NCBI RefSeq assembly: GCF_005402965.1 | Contig: NZ_BJCF01000014.1 | Coordinates: forward strand, 25,124 to 89,123 | Source of the DNA: Dolichospermum planctonicum | GTDB lineage: Bacteria; Cyanobacteriota; Cyanobacteriia; Cyanobacteriales; Nostocaceae | DNA length: 64,000 nt | Direction of reading: 5' to 3' | In this document: positions 44,401 to 54,800 of the stretch, piece after piece | Position numbering within the stretch: the stretch's first letter is position 1 | Layout of the letters: every line of letters begins with the position of its first letter | The notes under the pieces: model-generated | Told to the model about the DNA's origin: nothing | What the model saw: the letters and a program-made list of their open reading frames with translations, nothing else | Databases searched by the model: none | Program-made: the position numbers and the translations under genes

Positions 44401-44551
44401 ATATTTATAATTGTGATTTGTGGAAAAAAGAATGGAGAATTTATTCTCTTACTGTACAACAATAGGTATTTATTTCTAGGAATAAATATACAGGAAATAG
44501 GTCAAAAGTTGCTAATTAAGAATTAATATCTTTATTACAGAAAAAGATTCT

Positions 44552-44570
44552 CAACTTCTTTGAGAAGTTG
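44552..44570. repeat. CAACTTCT hairpin, dispersed family
   Basis: CAACTTCT (44552-44559) and AGAAGTTG (44563-44570) around TTG. This is the same motif as in the 105-bp repeats at 34539 and 35277, and relates to 27323 and 38100. Confidence 0.6.
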
Positions 44571-44631
44571 GGTATCTGGGAGCATCTTGAGGTAATATGG
44601 ATAATTACGAATTATTTTTAATAAGTAGCTT

Positions 44632-44982
44632 ATGTCTTTTGTACCTTTAACACTAAATCTAGTAGAAGGTTCTGTTTCCTTCAGTTTTTCACCCCAAGCA
44701 GCGCAAGAATTAAAAGCAGAAATCAATGAATTAATGAAAAGCCTCAAAGCTGTTGCTGCTAAAACCACCCCAGGTACAGGTAAAGTTAGCCCCCAACCCT
44801 CCCTGGAGTATCGTTATACTGGGGATGTATTTGTGGAGATATTTTGTAATCCTAATATCTGGCCTACTCCCTTTGCGGCTAAAGTTTTGTTAACAATTCG
44901 CAATTTAGGTATTCGGTTGACAACAGAGGCGGAACTTACCCGCGTTATTGAGGATCTTAATCAGTATTTAGAGCAGTTTTAA
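44632..44982 (+). CDS. Conserved hypothetical protein
   Basis: A 116-residue soluble protein: FVPLTLNLVEGSVSFSFSPQAAQELKAEINELMKSLKAVA, a Pro/Thr-rich link, then SLEYRYTGDVFVEIFCNPN and a C-terminal helix. I do not recognise the family, though it reads like a conserved cyanobacterial protein. It is 270 nt upstream of the dynamin gene and may be unrelated to it. Confidence 0.65.
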   Translation: MSFVPLTLNLVEGSVSFSFSPQAAQELKAEINELMKSLKAVAAKTTPGTGKVSPQPSLEYRYTGDVFVEIFCNPNIWPTPFAAKVLLTIRNLGIRLTTEAELTRVIEDLNQYLEQF

Positions 44983-45022
44983 ATTAGGTAGTAGGGAAGA
45001 AGGGGAATTTTTGCCAATAAAC

Positions 45023-45089
45023 ATCTGGTGAAAATTAAATGTGCGTATATCTCACTCTCATACAGAGTATGGGAATGAGATCACCAGAT
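45023..45089 (+). other. Nested stem-loop, possible structured RNA leader
   Basis: ATCTGGTG (45023-45030) pairs perfectly with CACCAGAT (45082-45089). Immediately inside the right arm, a 15-bp arm 45049-45063 (ATCTCACTCTCATAC) pairs with 45067-45081, with one C/A mismatch, one G-U wobble and a three-base loop AGA. The left side has an 18-nt bulge (45031-45048). The result is a coaxially stacked rod beginning about 40 nt after the previous gene and ending 164 nt before the dynamin start. It could be a terminator-like element, a cis-regulatory leader or a small RNA. Only the pairing is seen; a function is inferred. Confidence 0.5.
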
Positions 45090-45252
45090 AAGTTAGCACC
45101 CCTGACTAAACTTGTCACCAAATTCCGGTGGAGCTATTGTTACTAAGCTATTTTTTGCTTGGACTTGCTTTATGAAACATTCTATGTATATACTATGTAA
45201 TAGGATTTTCAACCAGACAACACCCAAAGTTACCAAGTATGGATTTGGCAAT

Positions 45253-47673
45253 ATGAGCAACTCAGTATATAAAGTATTTGCAGAAATCGAGTCTAAAGCC
45301 AAACTACTAGCTCAATACTGGGATAACTTTCATACGGAAATATCCCAGCACCTACCGGAGAGTTATCAACCGGAAATACAAGAACTTACCGATAAATTAG
45401 AAACAGCATTAAATCAATTAGTCTACGAACTACAAAATCCTACTCTCACCCTGGCCACAACGGGAACTACCAGCAGTGGTAAAAGCACTCTGGTTAATTT
45501 GCTATGTGGTGCGGAAATTGTCCCGGTTGCAGTTAGTGAAATGAGCGCTGGTGCAGTGACCATTGAGTATAATACAGAAAAATCTCTGATCATTCATGAA
45601 ACACCAGGGGCGTTATGGGAATGTGGAGAATGGAGAGGCATTAGTGACGATAAAATTTATCAACGTCTTTATCAAGCAATGATAGGTTATATCGAAAATA
45701 GAGAAACCCAACCTAATTTAGCCTGTCCCCAATCTACAATTACTTATCCTTTTCGACTGTTAAAAGAATCTCAATTACAATTACCAAAAGCAACAAGAGT
45801 AAGAATACTTGATTTACCTGGTTTAGCTTATGTGGGTGATCAGGGTAATGCTAATGTGATTAAACAATGTCGAGAGGCTTTGTGTATAGTTACTTATAAT
45901 AGTGCTGAGACAGATTCTCAGAAGGTAAAAAGTTTATTGCAAGAGGTAGTACAGCAGGTAAAAGATTTAGGTGGTTCTCCAGCGCGGATGCTTTTTGCAC
46001 TGAATAGGATTGATGTTTTTCGAGCCGATAGAAGCTGGCCAGAATCAGAAAATCGGTTTGTAGAAAAAGCTATTCGTGATATTAAAAATGAATTAACTGA
46101 GCAATTAAAGGAATATACCGAAGATATTGAAAATTTAAAAGTAGTTAAACTGAGTACATGGCCTGCTTTGTTAGCTTTGCAAATTCAAAACCAAGATGAT
46201 TTTTACAGTGCTGAAGCTTGTAAAAAAGCCGATAATCATTTTAATGGCTTAATTGAAGATATTTTAGAAGATTTGCCACGTAATACACAAAAATGGAATA
46301 GACACGATAAAAATAGAGTTGCTGAAGCATTATGGGACAAATCCTATGGTGAGGAATTTCAGGAAAATCTCAGGGAACATATTAATAAACATTTTCCCCA
46401 GTTAGTAATTCCCCAAATTATAGAACGTTTTAATATAGCTGCTGGAAATGCGATCGCGGAATGGGCAACACAGACAACAAATGCTATTCTTAATAGTTCG
46501 GAGGAACGGTATCAAGAAGAATGTGAAAAGATATCACAGATTAGATCATCAATTGAGCGTTTTCTGAAAATTAGCGATACAAATTTAAGAAAACCTTTTG
46601 AAAAATTAGATACAAAAGTTAAGCAAGTTCTAGCAGAGGAATTAAAAGAGGAATTAAAAGATGATGCTGTAAATCATATCAAAAAGGCAATTGCGGAATT
46701 GCAAAATGTAGCACCATATAAAGAATTGGGAGAAAAATTATCTCCCCTGTTTGGATGGCGTGATGCGTTAAGAAAAGGACTTCAGGAAGTATTAGAAGCG
46801 GTAGCCAAGTCTTTAGAAACTGGTAAGATAGACTTAAACAATCCAAATTTGAAAAAGGCAAATATTTCAGATGTAAATTTACTATCCAGAAACTTAAATC
46901 ATTTAGTCAACTTGGGTTATACTGCTGCCGTTGCTAAAGAAGGTAAAACAATGGAAGCAAAGACAGAGGAAGAGAAAAATCAACTTCAACAAATCAATGA
47001 AGAACTGAATGAATTAGCTATCCACCTCAATATTGTCATAGAGGATGTATTAAAGCAAATTTCTACCCAAGAATTAAATAGGATTTATGAAGCTGTATCT
47101 CAACTATTTCGTCACCATTTGTCTTATACTGAAGATGGATTAAATACAATTGCACCTGATATATCTATCAAGTTTTCTGATTATCAACTCAATCAAGTTG
47201 ATCATCAACTAACATTCAATTTTCAGTTTACAGCAGGATTTGCGATTACACAAGGAACATGGCTAGAAGCAATAAAGATTGAAAAAAAGCGAAGAGATTG
47301 GTACACATTATGGCTTTGGGAACATACTTTTTATGAAACCCAATATGAAACCCGTTCTAGTGATAATGCTCAAGTACCTAGTGTGGAAGACTTACTAGCA
47401 GGTTGGATTATCCAATCACAAGGTGAACAAATTAAAATAGTAAATCAAATTGCGCGTTGGTTGTTAGAACAAATTGACGTTCTAAAAAAAAATGTAAATA
47501 ATATTCAGAATGATATTCTTGATCGTTATCAAGAAAAACTGGATAGAGCTAACCAAGAAATTACCTTAGATTATGAAAAACAAAAAGATGTTTGGCTACC
47601 TATGCAAGCAAAAGCTCAAAATCTATCAGCAGAATTTTCTGGTTTAGAAACTTCCTGGAAATTCAAGAACTAA
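45253..47673 (+). CDS. Dynamin-like GTPase, first of two
   Basis: An 806-residue large GTPase. G1 (P-loop) GTTSSGKST lies at about residues 71-79, G2 Thr is probably in SAGAVTIEY, G3 is DLPGLAYV near residue 196, and G4 is LNRIDVF near 252. The long helical remainder (middle/stalk-like, about 330-800) is highly charged with coiled-coil character. A Trp-rich region KRRDWYTLWLWEHTF near residue 690 could touch a membrane. Bacterial dynamin-like proteins remodel membranes and some (Bacillus DynA, the Eleos/LeoA-LeoBC system) act in phage defence. Start: ATG of MSNSVYK is preferred; upstream in-frame ATGs lack a good ribosome-binding site. It is the first gene of a same-strand block. Confidence 0.85.
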   Translation: MSNSVYKVFAEIESKAKLLAQYWDNFHTEISQHLPESYQPEIQELTDKLETALNQLVYELQNPTLTLATTGTTSSGKSTLVNLLCGAEIVPVAVSEMSAGAVTIEYNTEKSLIIHETPGALWECGEWRGISDDKIYQRLYQAMIGYIENRETQPNLACPQSTITYPFRLLKESQLQLPKATRVRILDLPGLAYVGDQGNANVIKQCREALCIVTYNSAETDSQKVKSLLQEVVQQVKDLGGSPARMLFALNRIDVFRADRSWPESENRFVEKAIRDIKNELTEQLKEYTEDIENLKVVKLSTWPALLALQIQNQDDFYSAEACKKADNHFNGLIEDILEDLPRNTQKWNRHDKNRVAEALWDKSYGEEFQENLREHINKHFPQLVIPQIIERFNIAAGNAIAEWATQTTNAILNSSEERYQEECEKISQIRSSIERFLKISDTNLRKPFEKLDTKVKQVLAEELKEELKDDAVNHIKKAIAELQNVAPYKELGEKLSPLFGWRDALRKGLQEVLEAVAKSLETGKIDLNNPNLKKANISDVNLLSRNLNHLVNLGYTAAVAKEGKTMEAKTEEEKNQLQQINEELNELAIHLNIVIEDVLKQISTQELNRIYEAVSQLFRHHLSYTEDGLNTIAPDISIKFSDYQLNQVDHQLTFNFQFTAGFAITQGTWLEAIKIEKKRRDWYTLWLWEHTFYETQYETRSSDNAQVPSVEDLLAGWIIQSQGEQIKIVNQIARWLLEQIDVLKKNVNNIQNDILDRYQEKLDRANQEITLDYEKQKDVWLPMQAKAQNLSAEFSGLETSWKFKN

Positions 47674-47717
47674 TCTTGTAAGTAAAATAAGATCTATCCA
47701 TCCAAAAATACAATGAT

Positions 47718-48575
47718 ATGAGCAACAAAAAACTAGTATCCTCCCCAGGTCAAAACTTAAAGACCCTTTATGAACAAGTTTTTGAAAAAGTTTATCCCCA
47801 CATAAACGGTCATAAAAAAGGAATTCTCTTTACAGTAATACATTTAATAGTTCCAGAAAATGCCCAAGAAATTCTCTCATTATCAAATATTAGTGATAAA
47901 GCATCGGTAGAAGAGGACTTATCTATATTATCTGACATCATTGATATTTTTGTGAGTACGCCAAATGGTAAAAAACAACAGATCACAGCACAGTTCCAAG
48001 AAGTCTTTAACAACTTACTGGATTTGAATAAATATGAAAATAATGATCTCAAGCTATTTCAAATTGTTGTGATCGGATGTTTAATTGTAGGAGCTTCTGC
48101 TTGTCTTTCATTTCTCAGAAAAGCACAACAAAGCCCTAAAAATATACCATCAAATATACCATCAAATATACCATTAGGTAACTCTTCACCACCACAAAAA
48201 AATCCTCAATCCTTGTGTTTGGTCGTACCGGCTTCGGTATTAGGCGGAAATATCAAAGAAAATTATCCCATTAATATCTCTGAGATAGGAAAATTAATAG
48301 ATAATTCTGCATATTTTCTCTGTATAGAACCAGCACAAGCAGATACTATACAAAATCAGCTAGAATTAACTGAGGAAAATATTACGAATGTAAGTGAACA
48401 AAGAGAAGTTTACATCAGAATTAATATTGCTGATGCAGAAGAAATCATCGGAAAAAAATTTCCATATATTTTAAAGAGATATCTTCCTGCTAATGGAATA
48501 GGTGTGGTGAGAAAAATAGCTTGTCTTAAATATTTATCTGTATCTGGTTTAGACGAATTTAACCGCATTTTTTGA
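47718..48575 (+). CDS. Unknown single-TM protein, paralogue A
   Basis: A 285-residue protein with no name I know. Its N-terminal half (residues 1-110) is soluble and helical, a single transmembrane segment LFQIVVIGCLIVGASACLSFL lies at about residues 115-135, then a Pro/Ser/Asn linker with repeated NIPS. The C-terminal domain is about 120 residues (SLCLVVPASVLGGN, ENYPINISEIGKLIDNSAYFLC, SEQREVYIRINIADAEEIIG). That domain is nearly repeated in the next gene. Its position between two dynamin-like GTPases suggests a membrane partner of them. A good ribosome-binding site is not seen. Confidence 0.75.
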   Translation: MSNKKLVSSPGQNLKTLYEQVFEKVYPHINGHKKGILFTVIHLIVPENAQEILSLSNISDKASVEEDLSILSDIIDIFVSTPNGKKQQITAQFQEVFNNLLDLNKYENNDLKLFQIVVIGCLIVGASACLSFLRKAQQSPKNIPSNIPSNIPLGNSSPPQKNPQSLCLVVPASVLGGNIKENYPINISEIGKLIDNSAYFLCIEPAQADTIQNQLELTEENITNVSEQREVYIRINIADAEEIIGKKFPYILKRYLPANGIGVVRKIACLKYLSVSGLDEFNRIF

Positions 48576-48631
48576 AGAAATTTATCCCGTTATCCCGACA
48601 TAAAAAATGAAAAAAAGGAGTCTTAGGTCAA

Positions 48632-49321
48632 GTGATATATTCAATAGTTCTACAAGAATTGGCGACAAAAATTTGCTCATCATTTGGTATTGTTAGTAAA
48701 GCATTATTAAGAGATAACCTCTTGAGTCTTTTTGTGAGTACGTCAAATGATCAAAAACAACCCCCTAACAACTTACCGGATTTGAGTAAATATATGGAAA
48801 ATAATGATCTCCCATTACTGATGATTGTTGCAGGATGTTTAATTGTAGGATTTGCTGCTTATCTTATATATCTTCAGCAACCACAAAGTTCTAAAACTAT
48901 ACCATCAGGTAAATTTTCACCACCACAAAAAAATCCTCAAACTGTATCACCTGTATCCTTGTGTTTGGTTGTACCAGCCTCGGTATTGGGAGGAAATATA
49001 AGAGAAAATTATCCTATTGATATCTCTGATTTAGAAAAATTAATAGATAATTCTGCATATTTTCTCTGTATAGAACCAGCAGAAGCAGATATGATACAAA
49101 ATCAGCTAGAATTAACTGAGGAAAATATGACGAATGTAAGTGAACAAAGAGAAGTTTACATCAGAATTAATATTGCTGATGCACCAGGAATCATGGGAAA
49201 AAAAGTTCCATACATTTTAAAGAGAAATCTTCCTGCTAATGGACAAGGTGTGGTGAGAAAAATAGCTTGTCTGAAATATCTATCTGTATCTGGTTTAGAA
49301 AATTTTAACCGCATTATTTAA
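48632..49321 (+). CDS. Unknown single-TM protein, paralogue B
   Basis: A 229-residue paralogue of the previous gene. The single TM segment (MIVAGCLIVGFAAYLIYL, about residues 64-81) and the C-terminal domain (SLCLVVPASVLGGNIRENYPI ... NRII) match closely, while the N-terminal domain is shorter. A GTG start at 48632 lies 12 nt after AAGGAG; the first ATG further down would cut the protein in half. The DNA of the two C-terminal parts is visibly similar, so the pair is a tandem duplication. The second dynamin gene starts 12 nt after its stop, implying one operon. Confidence 0.75.
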   Translation: MIYSIVLQELATKICSSFGIVSKALLRDNLLSLFVSTSNDQKQPPNNLPDLSKYMENNDLPLLMIVAGCLIVGFAAYLIYLQQPQSSKTIPSGKFSPPQKNPQTVSPVSLCLVVPASVLGGNIRENYPIDISDLEKLIDNSAYFLCIEPAEADMIQNQLELTEENMTNVSEQREVYIRINIADAPGIMGKKVPYILKRNLPANGQGVVRKIACLKYLSVSGLENFNRII

Positions 49322-49333
49322 GGAGTATCTACA

Positions 49334-51613
49334 ATGGATTGGAAAACAGCATCTTCCTACTATGAAACCCGTTTAACCGACGCTTTAAATATTCAAAGAC
49401 ACGCGGTTAATTTAGCCAACTTACCTCAAGCAGAAGTTCCCCCTAAATTAAAACAAATCCTATTACAAGAAGCACAACCCGCACGTCGTCAACTGGAAAG
49501 ACTCAAAAAACGGGAATTTCGCATTGCAGTAGTCGGGTTAGAAAAAGCCGGGAAAAGCACTTTTGTGAATGCTTGGTTAGAATGTGACTTACTTCCAGCA
49601 AAGGGAGGAAGATGTACATTTACTACCACACAAATTTATTCGGTTGAACATGAATCAGAACAAAGATTAGAAGTACAAGCAAAAACCGAAGCTGAATTTA
49701 TCAACTTACTCAAAGAATTAGAAAAAGCTCAAGCTCAAGAAGATATTAATACTATTCGCACCAATGAAATCACTTTACAACAAGTGAGACAAGAAGGAAA
49801 TCTAACATTTCCATTTACGAGATTAGAGGATATTCGAGAACCTTTAAAAAAATATGTAGCAGATGAAAAATATGCTCATGCTGTGTTAGAAGCGAGACTT
49901 TATACAAACAAACTTGCACAAGCGGAAGGGATTGTATTTTATGATGTTCCTGGTTTAGATTCTGGTTTAGCAAAGCACGTTGACGAAGCTCAAGAAATGT
50001 TATCAGATTGTGATGCTGTGATATTAGTACAGCGTTTTACCAGTCTGCGAGAAAAGGAATTAGAAATCATTAAGTTTACAGAACAGGGAGATAAAAACGT
50101 CACTGTTGCTGATAAATTATTTGTATTTTTAAGTCGCATTGATTCATTAGGTAGTGCAGAAGCAATGAAAACCCACATTCAAGAAGCTGCTCAAGATTGG
50201 TTAAAACGGGCAAATTTACCAAATCATAGAATAGTTTCTGGTTCTGCTGGTGCATATTTGCTATTAAATAATATTGCTGGAGAACAAACTAAATTAGAAA
50301 TAGGAGATACTCATGTTATTCAATCTCATTTGCAGAGATTAACAGGTATTGATGATGTGGAAATTCTCAAAACAGATGCTACTGGTATGCCGATAATTAA
50401 GGAGAAAATCTTTGATTATATTAATACCGAAAGAGTCGCTATTTTAAGGAAACGGTGTGAAGCTTCTCTAAATACAATTATTAGCACATCTGAAGAAATT
50501 TATCGTTTAGTTAGTAAAAATCATCCAGAAAATCCTGAACAGGCCAAGCTATTTGCAGAAAACAATCAACGGGTTTTATTTGCAGAATGGTGGAATCAAA
50601 AATGGTTAATCATTAAAGCTGATTTACAAAAATATTATGATACCTATGTTGTCAACAAAGCTGTAGAAGATTTAACTGCTAATTCCTTAACTCAAATAGA
50701 GAAGTTTCGAGAAGGATATCTGGAAATCGTTGATCAGGAAATGCAGAAACTCCGAGGGGAAACATTTAAAAAGAAAGATACTATCTTTTTGGCTAATTCT
50801 AATCCTGAATTTGATAGAATGAAAGCTAACTTTGCTTGGAGAGAGGATTTGTATAATGATATAAGTAGACTTTTATCTAATATTGCTAGACAATTGGCTT
50901 TAGAATTACAACATGAATCCTTAAACTTGGTTACATATATGACAAGTTTATTATGGGGAAGTGATCAAGTAAAAGCTAGGTTAATTGAAAATTCAGAAGA
51001 TTATTTTTTAGCTAAATTGGAAAATAGTCTCAGTGTTTTATTTTTGCGGTTTGCGCGGCCTGTCGCAGAAGCATTAATTAGAGGTCCTGTTAATAGTGAC
51101 ACTCGCAATAAAATCATTAAAGGTCTGGGGGTAGATATTGAAATTGTTGACAATTATTATAGTGGTAAAGAACCTGCTTATAGTCTTTTGAAAAGATATG
51201 TCAAATATGGTGCAGATTTACTTTTTAACTTAGAAGTTCGTCAACAAGTATTGGGAATAACGGGAATAGTAACAGGAATAGCAACAGCAGCTATTAATAA
51301 TGAAATACCACAACAAGCGGTAATTTTTGAAGTGGAAAATGATCTTAATGCTTTTGAGGAATATTTAAAGTTTGCAATTTTTAACGCTGCTAGTTTTGAA
51401 TCCTATTGTATTCAAGAACTCAAGGGTTTAGTTGATAGTTTTCGAGAAAAGGAAGGTACTTGGACGGGGGTAGCTTTGAATGAATGGTTACAAGGAAATC
51501 CGCTTTTATTAGCGGAGATACCAAATAATTTAAATCATTTAAAATCACAAGCATCTAATTTAGAAGTTAGTGAAAGATTACGACAATTATCTATTGCTTT
51601 AAAAAGTAAGTAG
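49334..51613 (+). CDS. Dynamin-like GTPase, second of two
   Basis: A 759-residue dynamin-family GTPase distinct in sequence from the first. P-loop GLEKAGKST lies at residues 68-76, G2 Thr in CTFTTTQIYSV, G3 DVPGLDSG near residue 199, and G4 LSRIDSLG near 262. The C-terminal half is helical with a possible membrane-insertion stretch VLGITGIVTGIATAAI near residue 645. AAGGAG precedes the ATG by 8 nt. Two different dynamins in one operon, with membrane proteins between them, fit a two-component system such as LeoA/LeoBC or asymmetric DLP pairs, which assemble on membranes. Confidence 0.88.
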   Translation: MDWKTASSYYETRLTDALNIQRHAVNLANLPQAEVPPKLKQILLQEAQPARRQLERLKKREFRIAVVGLEKAGKSTFVNAWLECDLLPAKGGRCTFTTTQIYSVEHESEQRLEVQAKTEAEFINLLKELEKAQAQEDINTIRTNEITLQQVRQEGNLTFPFTRLEDIREPLKKYVADEKYAHAVLEARLYTNKLAQAEGIVFYDVPGLDSGLAKHVDEAQEMLSDCDAVILVQRFTSLREKELEIIKFTEQGDKNVTVADKLFVFLSRIDSLGSAEAMKTHIQEAAQDWLKRANLPNHRIVSGSAGAYLLLNNIAGEQTKLEIGDTHVIQSHLQRLTGIDDVEILKTDATGMPIIKEKIFDYINTERVAILRKRCEASLNTIISTSEEIYRLVSKNHPENPEQAKLFAENNQRVLFAEWWNQKWLIIKADLQKYYDTYVVNKAVEDLTANSLTQIEKFREGYLEIVDQEMQKLRGETFKKKDTIFLANSNPEFDRMKANFAWREDLYNDISRLLSNIARQLALELQHESLNLVTYMTSLLWGSDQVKARLIENSEDYFLAKLENSLSVLFLRFARPVAEALIRGPVNSDTRNKIIKGLGVDIEIVDNYYSGKEPAYSLLKRYVKYGADLLFNLEVRQQVLGITGIVTGIATAAINNEIPQQAVIFEVENDLNAFEEYLKFAIFNAASFESYCIQELKGLVDSFREKEGTWTGVALNEWLQGNPLLLAEIPNNLNHLKSQASNLEVSERLRQLSIALKSK

Positions 51614-51645
51614 GTGGGCGCTAAAAATTGTCGTTATGACAAAGG

Positions 51646-51687
51646 AACTCTTAACTGGGAACTCTTAACTGGGAACTCTTAACTGGG
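51646..51687. repeat. Three 14-bp tandem repeats
   Basis: Three perfect units of AACTCTTAACTGGG lie in the gap between the second dynamin gene and the PLD-helicase gene. They resemble the short tandem repeats of filamentous cyanobacteria. This gap (51614-51836) holds no gene. Confidence 0.9.
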
Positions 51688-51836
51688 AAGGGGCTTCGCC
51701 GTGAGCGTCAGCCGAACGGTTTTGAGCAACTTTACTTTTCGTTACTGATGTCGGTTTTTTTCCGTTCACCTACTTAGCTTTAAAAAGTAATATTATGGAG
51801 AATGGGGGAAAGAATATCTAAAAAACATTAATTAAT

Positions 51837-54800
51837 ATGTCAACAAAATTTTTCACTAATAGCGAAGAAAATACCCTAATTAACAAGTTTGCAGGGGTGT
51901 TTACATATAATCCTCATATTCAATATTTTGATGCTTTGGTAGGATATTTTAGAGCATCAGGTTATTTTAGGATTAGACCATTTTTAGACAAGGTTCCCCA
52001 GATTAGAATATTAGTAGGAATTAATGTTGATCAAATGCTGGCTAATGCTCAAAAATCAGGACTGGAATTTTTTAAACATGAGGAAAGGACAAGAGCAGAT
52101 TTTATTCGGGAAATGCAAAAAGATATTCAAAGTGCTAATTATGATCAAGAGACTGAAGAAGGGATTTTACAATTTATTGATGACATAATTCAAAACAAAA
52201 TTCAAGTCAAAGCACATCCAGAAAAAAAGATGCACGCGAAGGTTTATATTTTACGTCCTGAACCATTTAATCAACATACACCAGCTACGGTCATAACTGG
52301 TTCTTCTAATCTCACAGATGCAGGTTTGGGTGGGGGAAATTTTTATAATTATGAGTTTAATGTGCAATTAACGGAATATGAGGATGTGCAATTTGCGACT
52401 ACGGAATTTGAGAAACTTTGGGTTGAATCTGTTGATATATTACCAGTTGATATTAAAGATATTACTAAAGAAACTTATTTGAATGCAGAAACCACTCCCT
52501 TTGAATTATATATAAAATTACTGAGTGAATATTTTAGTGAATATGTTGGTGATCATATTAGTTATGATGCTGATTCTATGGGTGATTTACCGGAAAATTT
52601 TAAAAAACTTTCTTATCAAGTTGATGCTGTAAATGAAGGTTTTAATATGTTGATCAAGCACAATGGCTTTATTTTAGCTGACGTGGTGGGATTAGGTAAA
52701 ACGGTAATCGCAGTTATGGTAGCTAAAAAGTTTTTAATGGAAAATGGCAGAAACAATACAAAAATATTAGTTGTTTATCCTCCAGCAGTAGAAAAGAATT
52801 GGAAAAACACTTGCAAAGATTTTAATATTGACAAATATACCAAGTTTATCACTAATGGTAGTCTTGATAAGATATTAACACAACATCAAGATTATTGGAA
52901 CAAGGAAGAATATGATTTAGTGATAGTTGACGAAGCCCATAAATTTCGTCATCATAAAACTGGTGCTTTTCAAAACTTGCAATTAATTTGTAAAAGTCCC
53001 AGAATAAATCAGGGTTTAATTCCCGGTAATCAAAAAAAAGTAATTTTAATATCTGCGACACCTTTAAATAATCGTCCAGATGACATTTATTATCAAATTC
53101 AAATGTTTCAAGACGCTAGACAGTCAACCCTACCAATTACAAATTTAACTGCTTTTTTTAATCCTTTAATGGAACAGTATAAAAGTTTGAAACGATTTGA
53201 AGAATTAGATGTGAATAAACTCAGAGCAATTTATGGAGAAATTAGGAGTAAGGTAATTGAACCTATTACTATTAGAAGAACTAGAACAGATTTAGAAAAT
53301 ATTATTGAATATAAATTAGATTTAGCAGCGCAAGGAATTATATTTCCTCAAGTAAAACCACCTCAAAAAGTGGAATATCTTATGGATGAAAAATTAAATG
53401 AGTTATTTCATAAAACTGTGATTTATCTGACTGGTAAGGAACAACTGACATATAAACTTACATATAGTCGTTATCAAGCTATTGCGGGGTTAAATCCAGA
53501 AATTCAAAGTAAGTATTATGAAAATGCGGAAACGGTTTCTAAATCCTTAGCATTTATCATGAAAACCCAATTAGTGAAAAGATTAGAAAGTAGTTTTTAT
53601 GCTTTTAAAAAATCATTAACTAATTTTCAACAAGCAACTAAGAGAATGATTAGTATGTTTGCTAATGATAAAATATTTATAGCTCCTGATACTAATATTA
53701 ATAAGTTGTTAGATAAGGGTTGGAGTGAGGAAGAAATCGAAAAAGAAATTGAGAGACTAAGCGAAGAAAATCCTAAAAATCAAACTTTTAAAAGTACGGA
53801 TTTTAAACCTGAGTTTATTGAAAGTTTAAGGAAAGATGCTGAAATTTTAAGCGAATTAGTAGAAGATTGGAACGCAATTGAAAATGATCCGAAATTAGAT
53901 GTATTTATTACTAAATTAAATAATCTGTTTTTTGATAAAAAGATGAATTTAGAAGGTAAATTGGTGATATTCTCTGAATCAAAGGATACTGTTGATTATT
54001 TGTCCCAGGCTTTAAAGGCTAAATTTCGCAAAGATGTTTTGGTAGTTTCTAGTGAAAACAGAAAACAGCTTTATGATACTATTGTTAGTAATTTTGATGC
54101 TAATTGTGCGGTGGATAAACAGGTAAATGATTATAGTATTATCATGACTACAGAGGTTTTAGCAGAAGGTGTAAATTTACATCGTGCTAATGTGATTATT
54201 CACTATGATACACCTTGGAACTCAACTAAGTTAATGCAAAGAATTGGCCGAGTTAATCGCATTGGGACAAAGGCCAATGCAATTTATAACTATGTTTTTT
54301 ATCCCTCAGCACAGGGAGATTCACAAATTCAGTTAAACAAAACTGCTTTGATGAAAATTCAGGCTTTTCATACTGCATTTGGAGAAGATAATCAAGTATT
54401 CTCTACTGAGGAAATTTTAGATGAAGTTAAACTTTTTAGCGGGAATTATCAGGAAGAACAAGACGAAAGATTAAGATTTTTGTACTTTTTACGAAACTTT
54501 AGAAAAAAACATCAAACTTGGTTTGAGAAAATCCAAAAAATGCCGTTAAAATCGAGAGTAGGTAGAAATTCCACTGCAATTAAAAAACCTGCTTTACAAA
54601 ATGGTACAATTGCTTTTTTAAAGACAGATAAAAAATTTGAGTTTTATTGGATAGATAGTCATAACCAACCCAGAGAGATTACACCCTTAGAAGCATTTAA
54701 AATATTTGAAGCTGATGAAAACGAAAAACCTGAAGAATTAATCGCTAACCATCATGATCACATAAATAACGCTATCAAGCATTTTGAAAGGATAGAATAT

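Noticed and set aside
51646..51687. CRISPR array
   Set aside because: The 14-bp units are directly adjacent with no spacers, so this is a plain tandem repeat. No cas gene is in the window.
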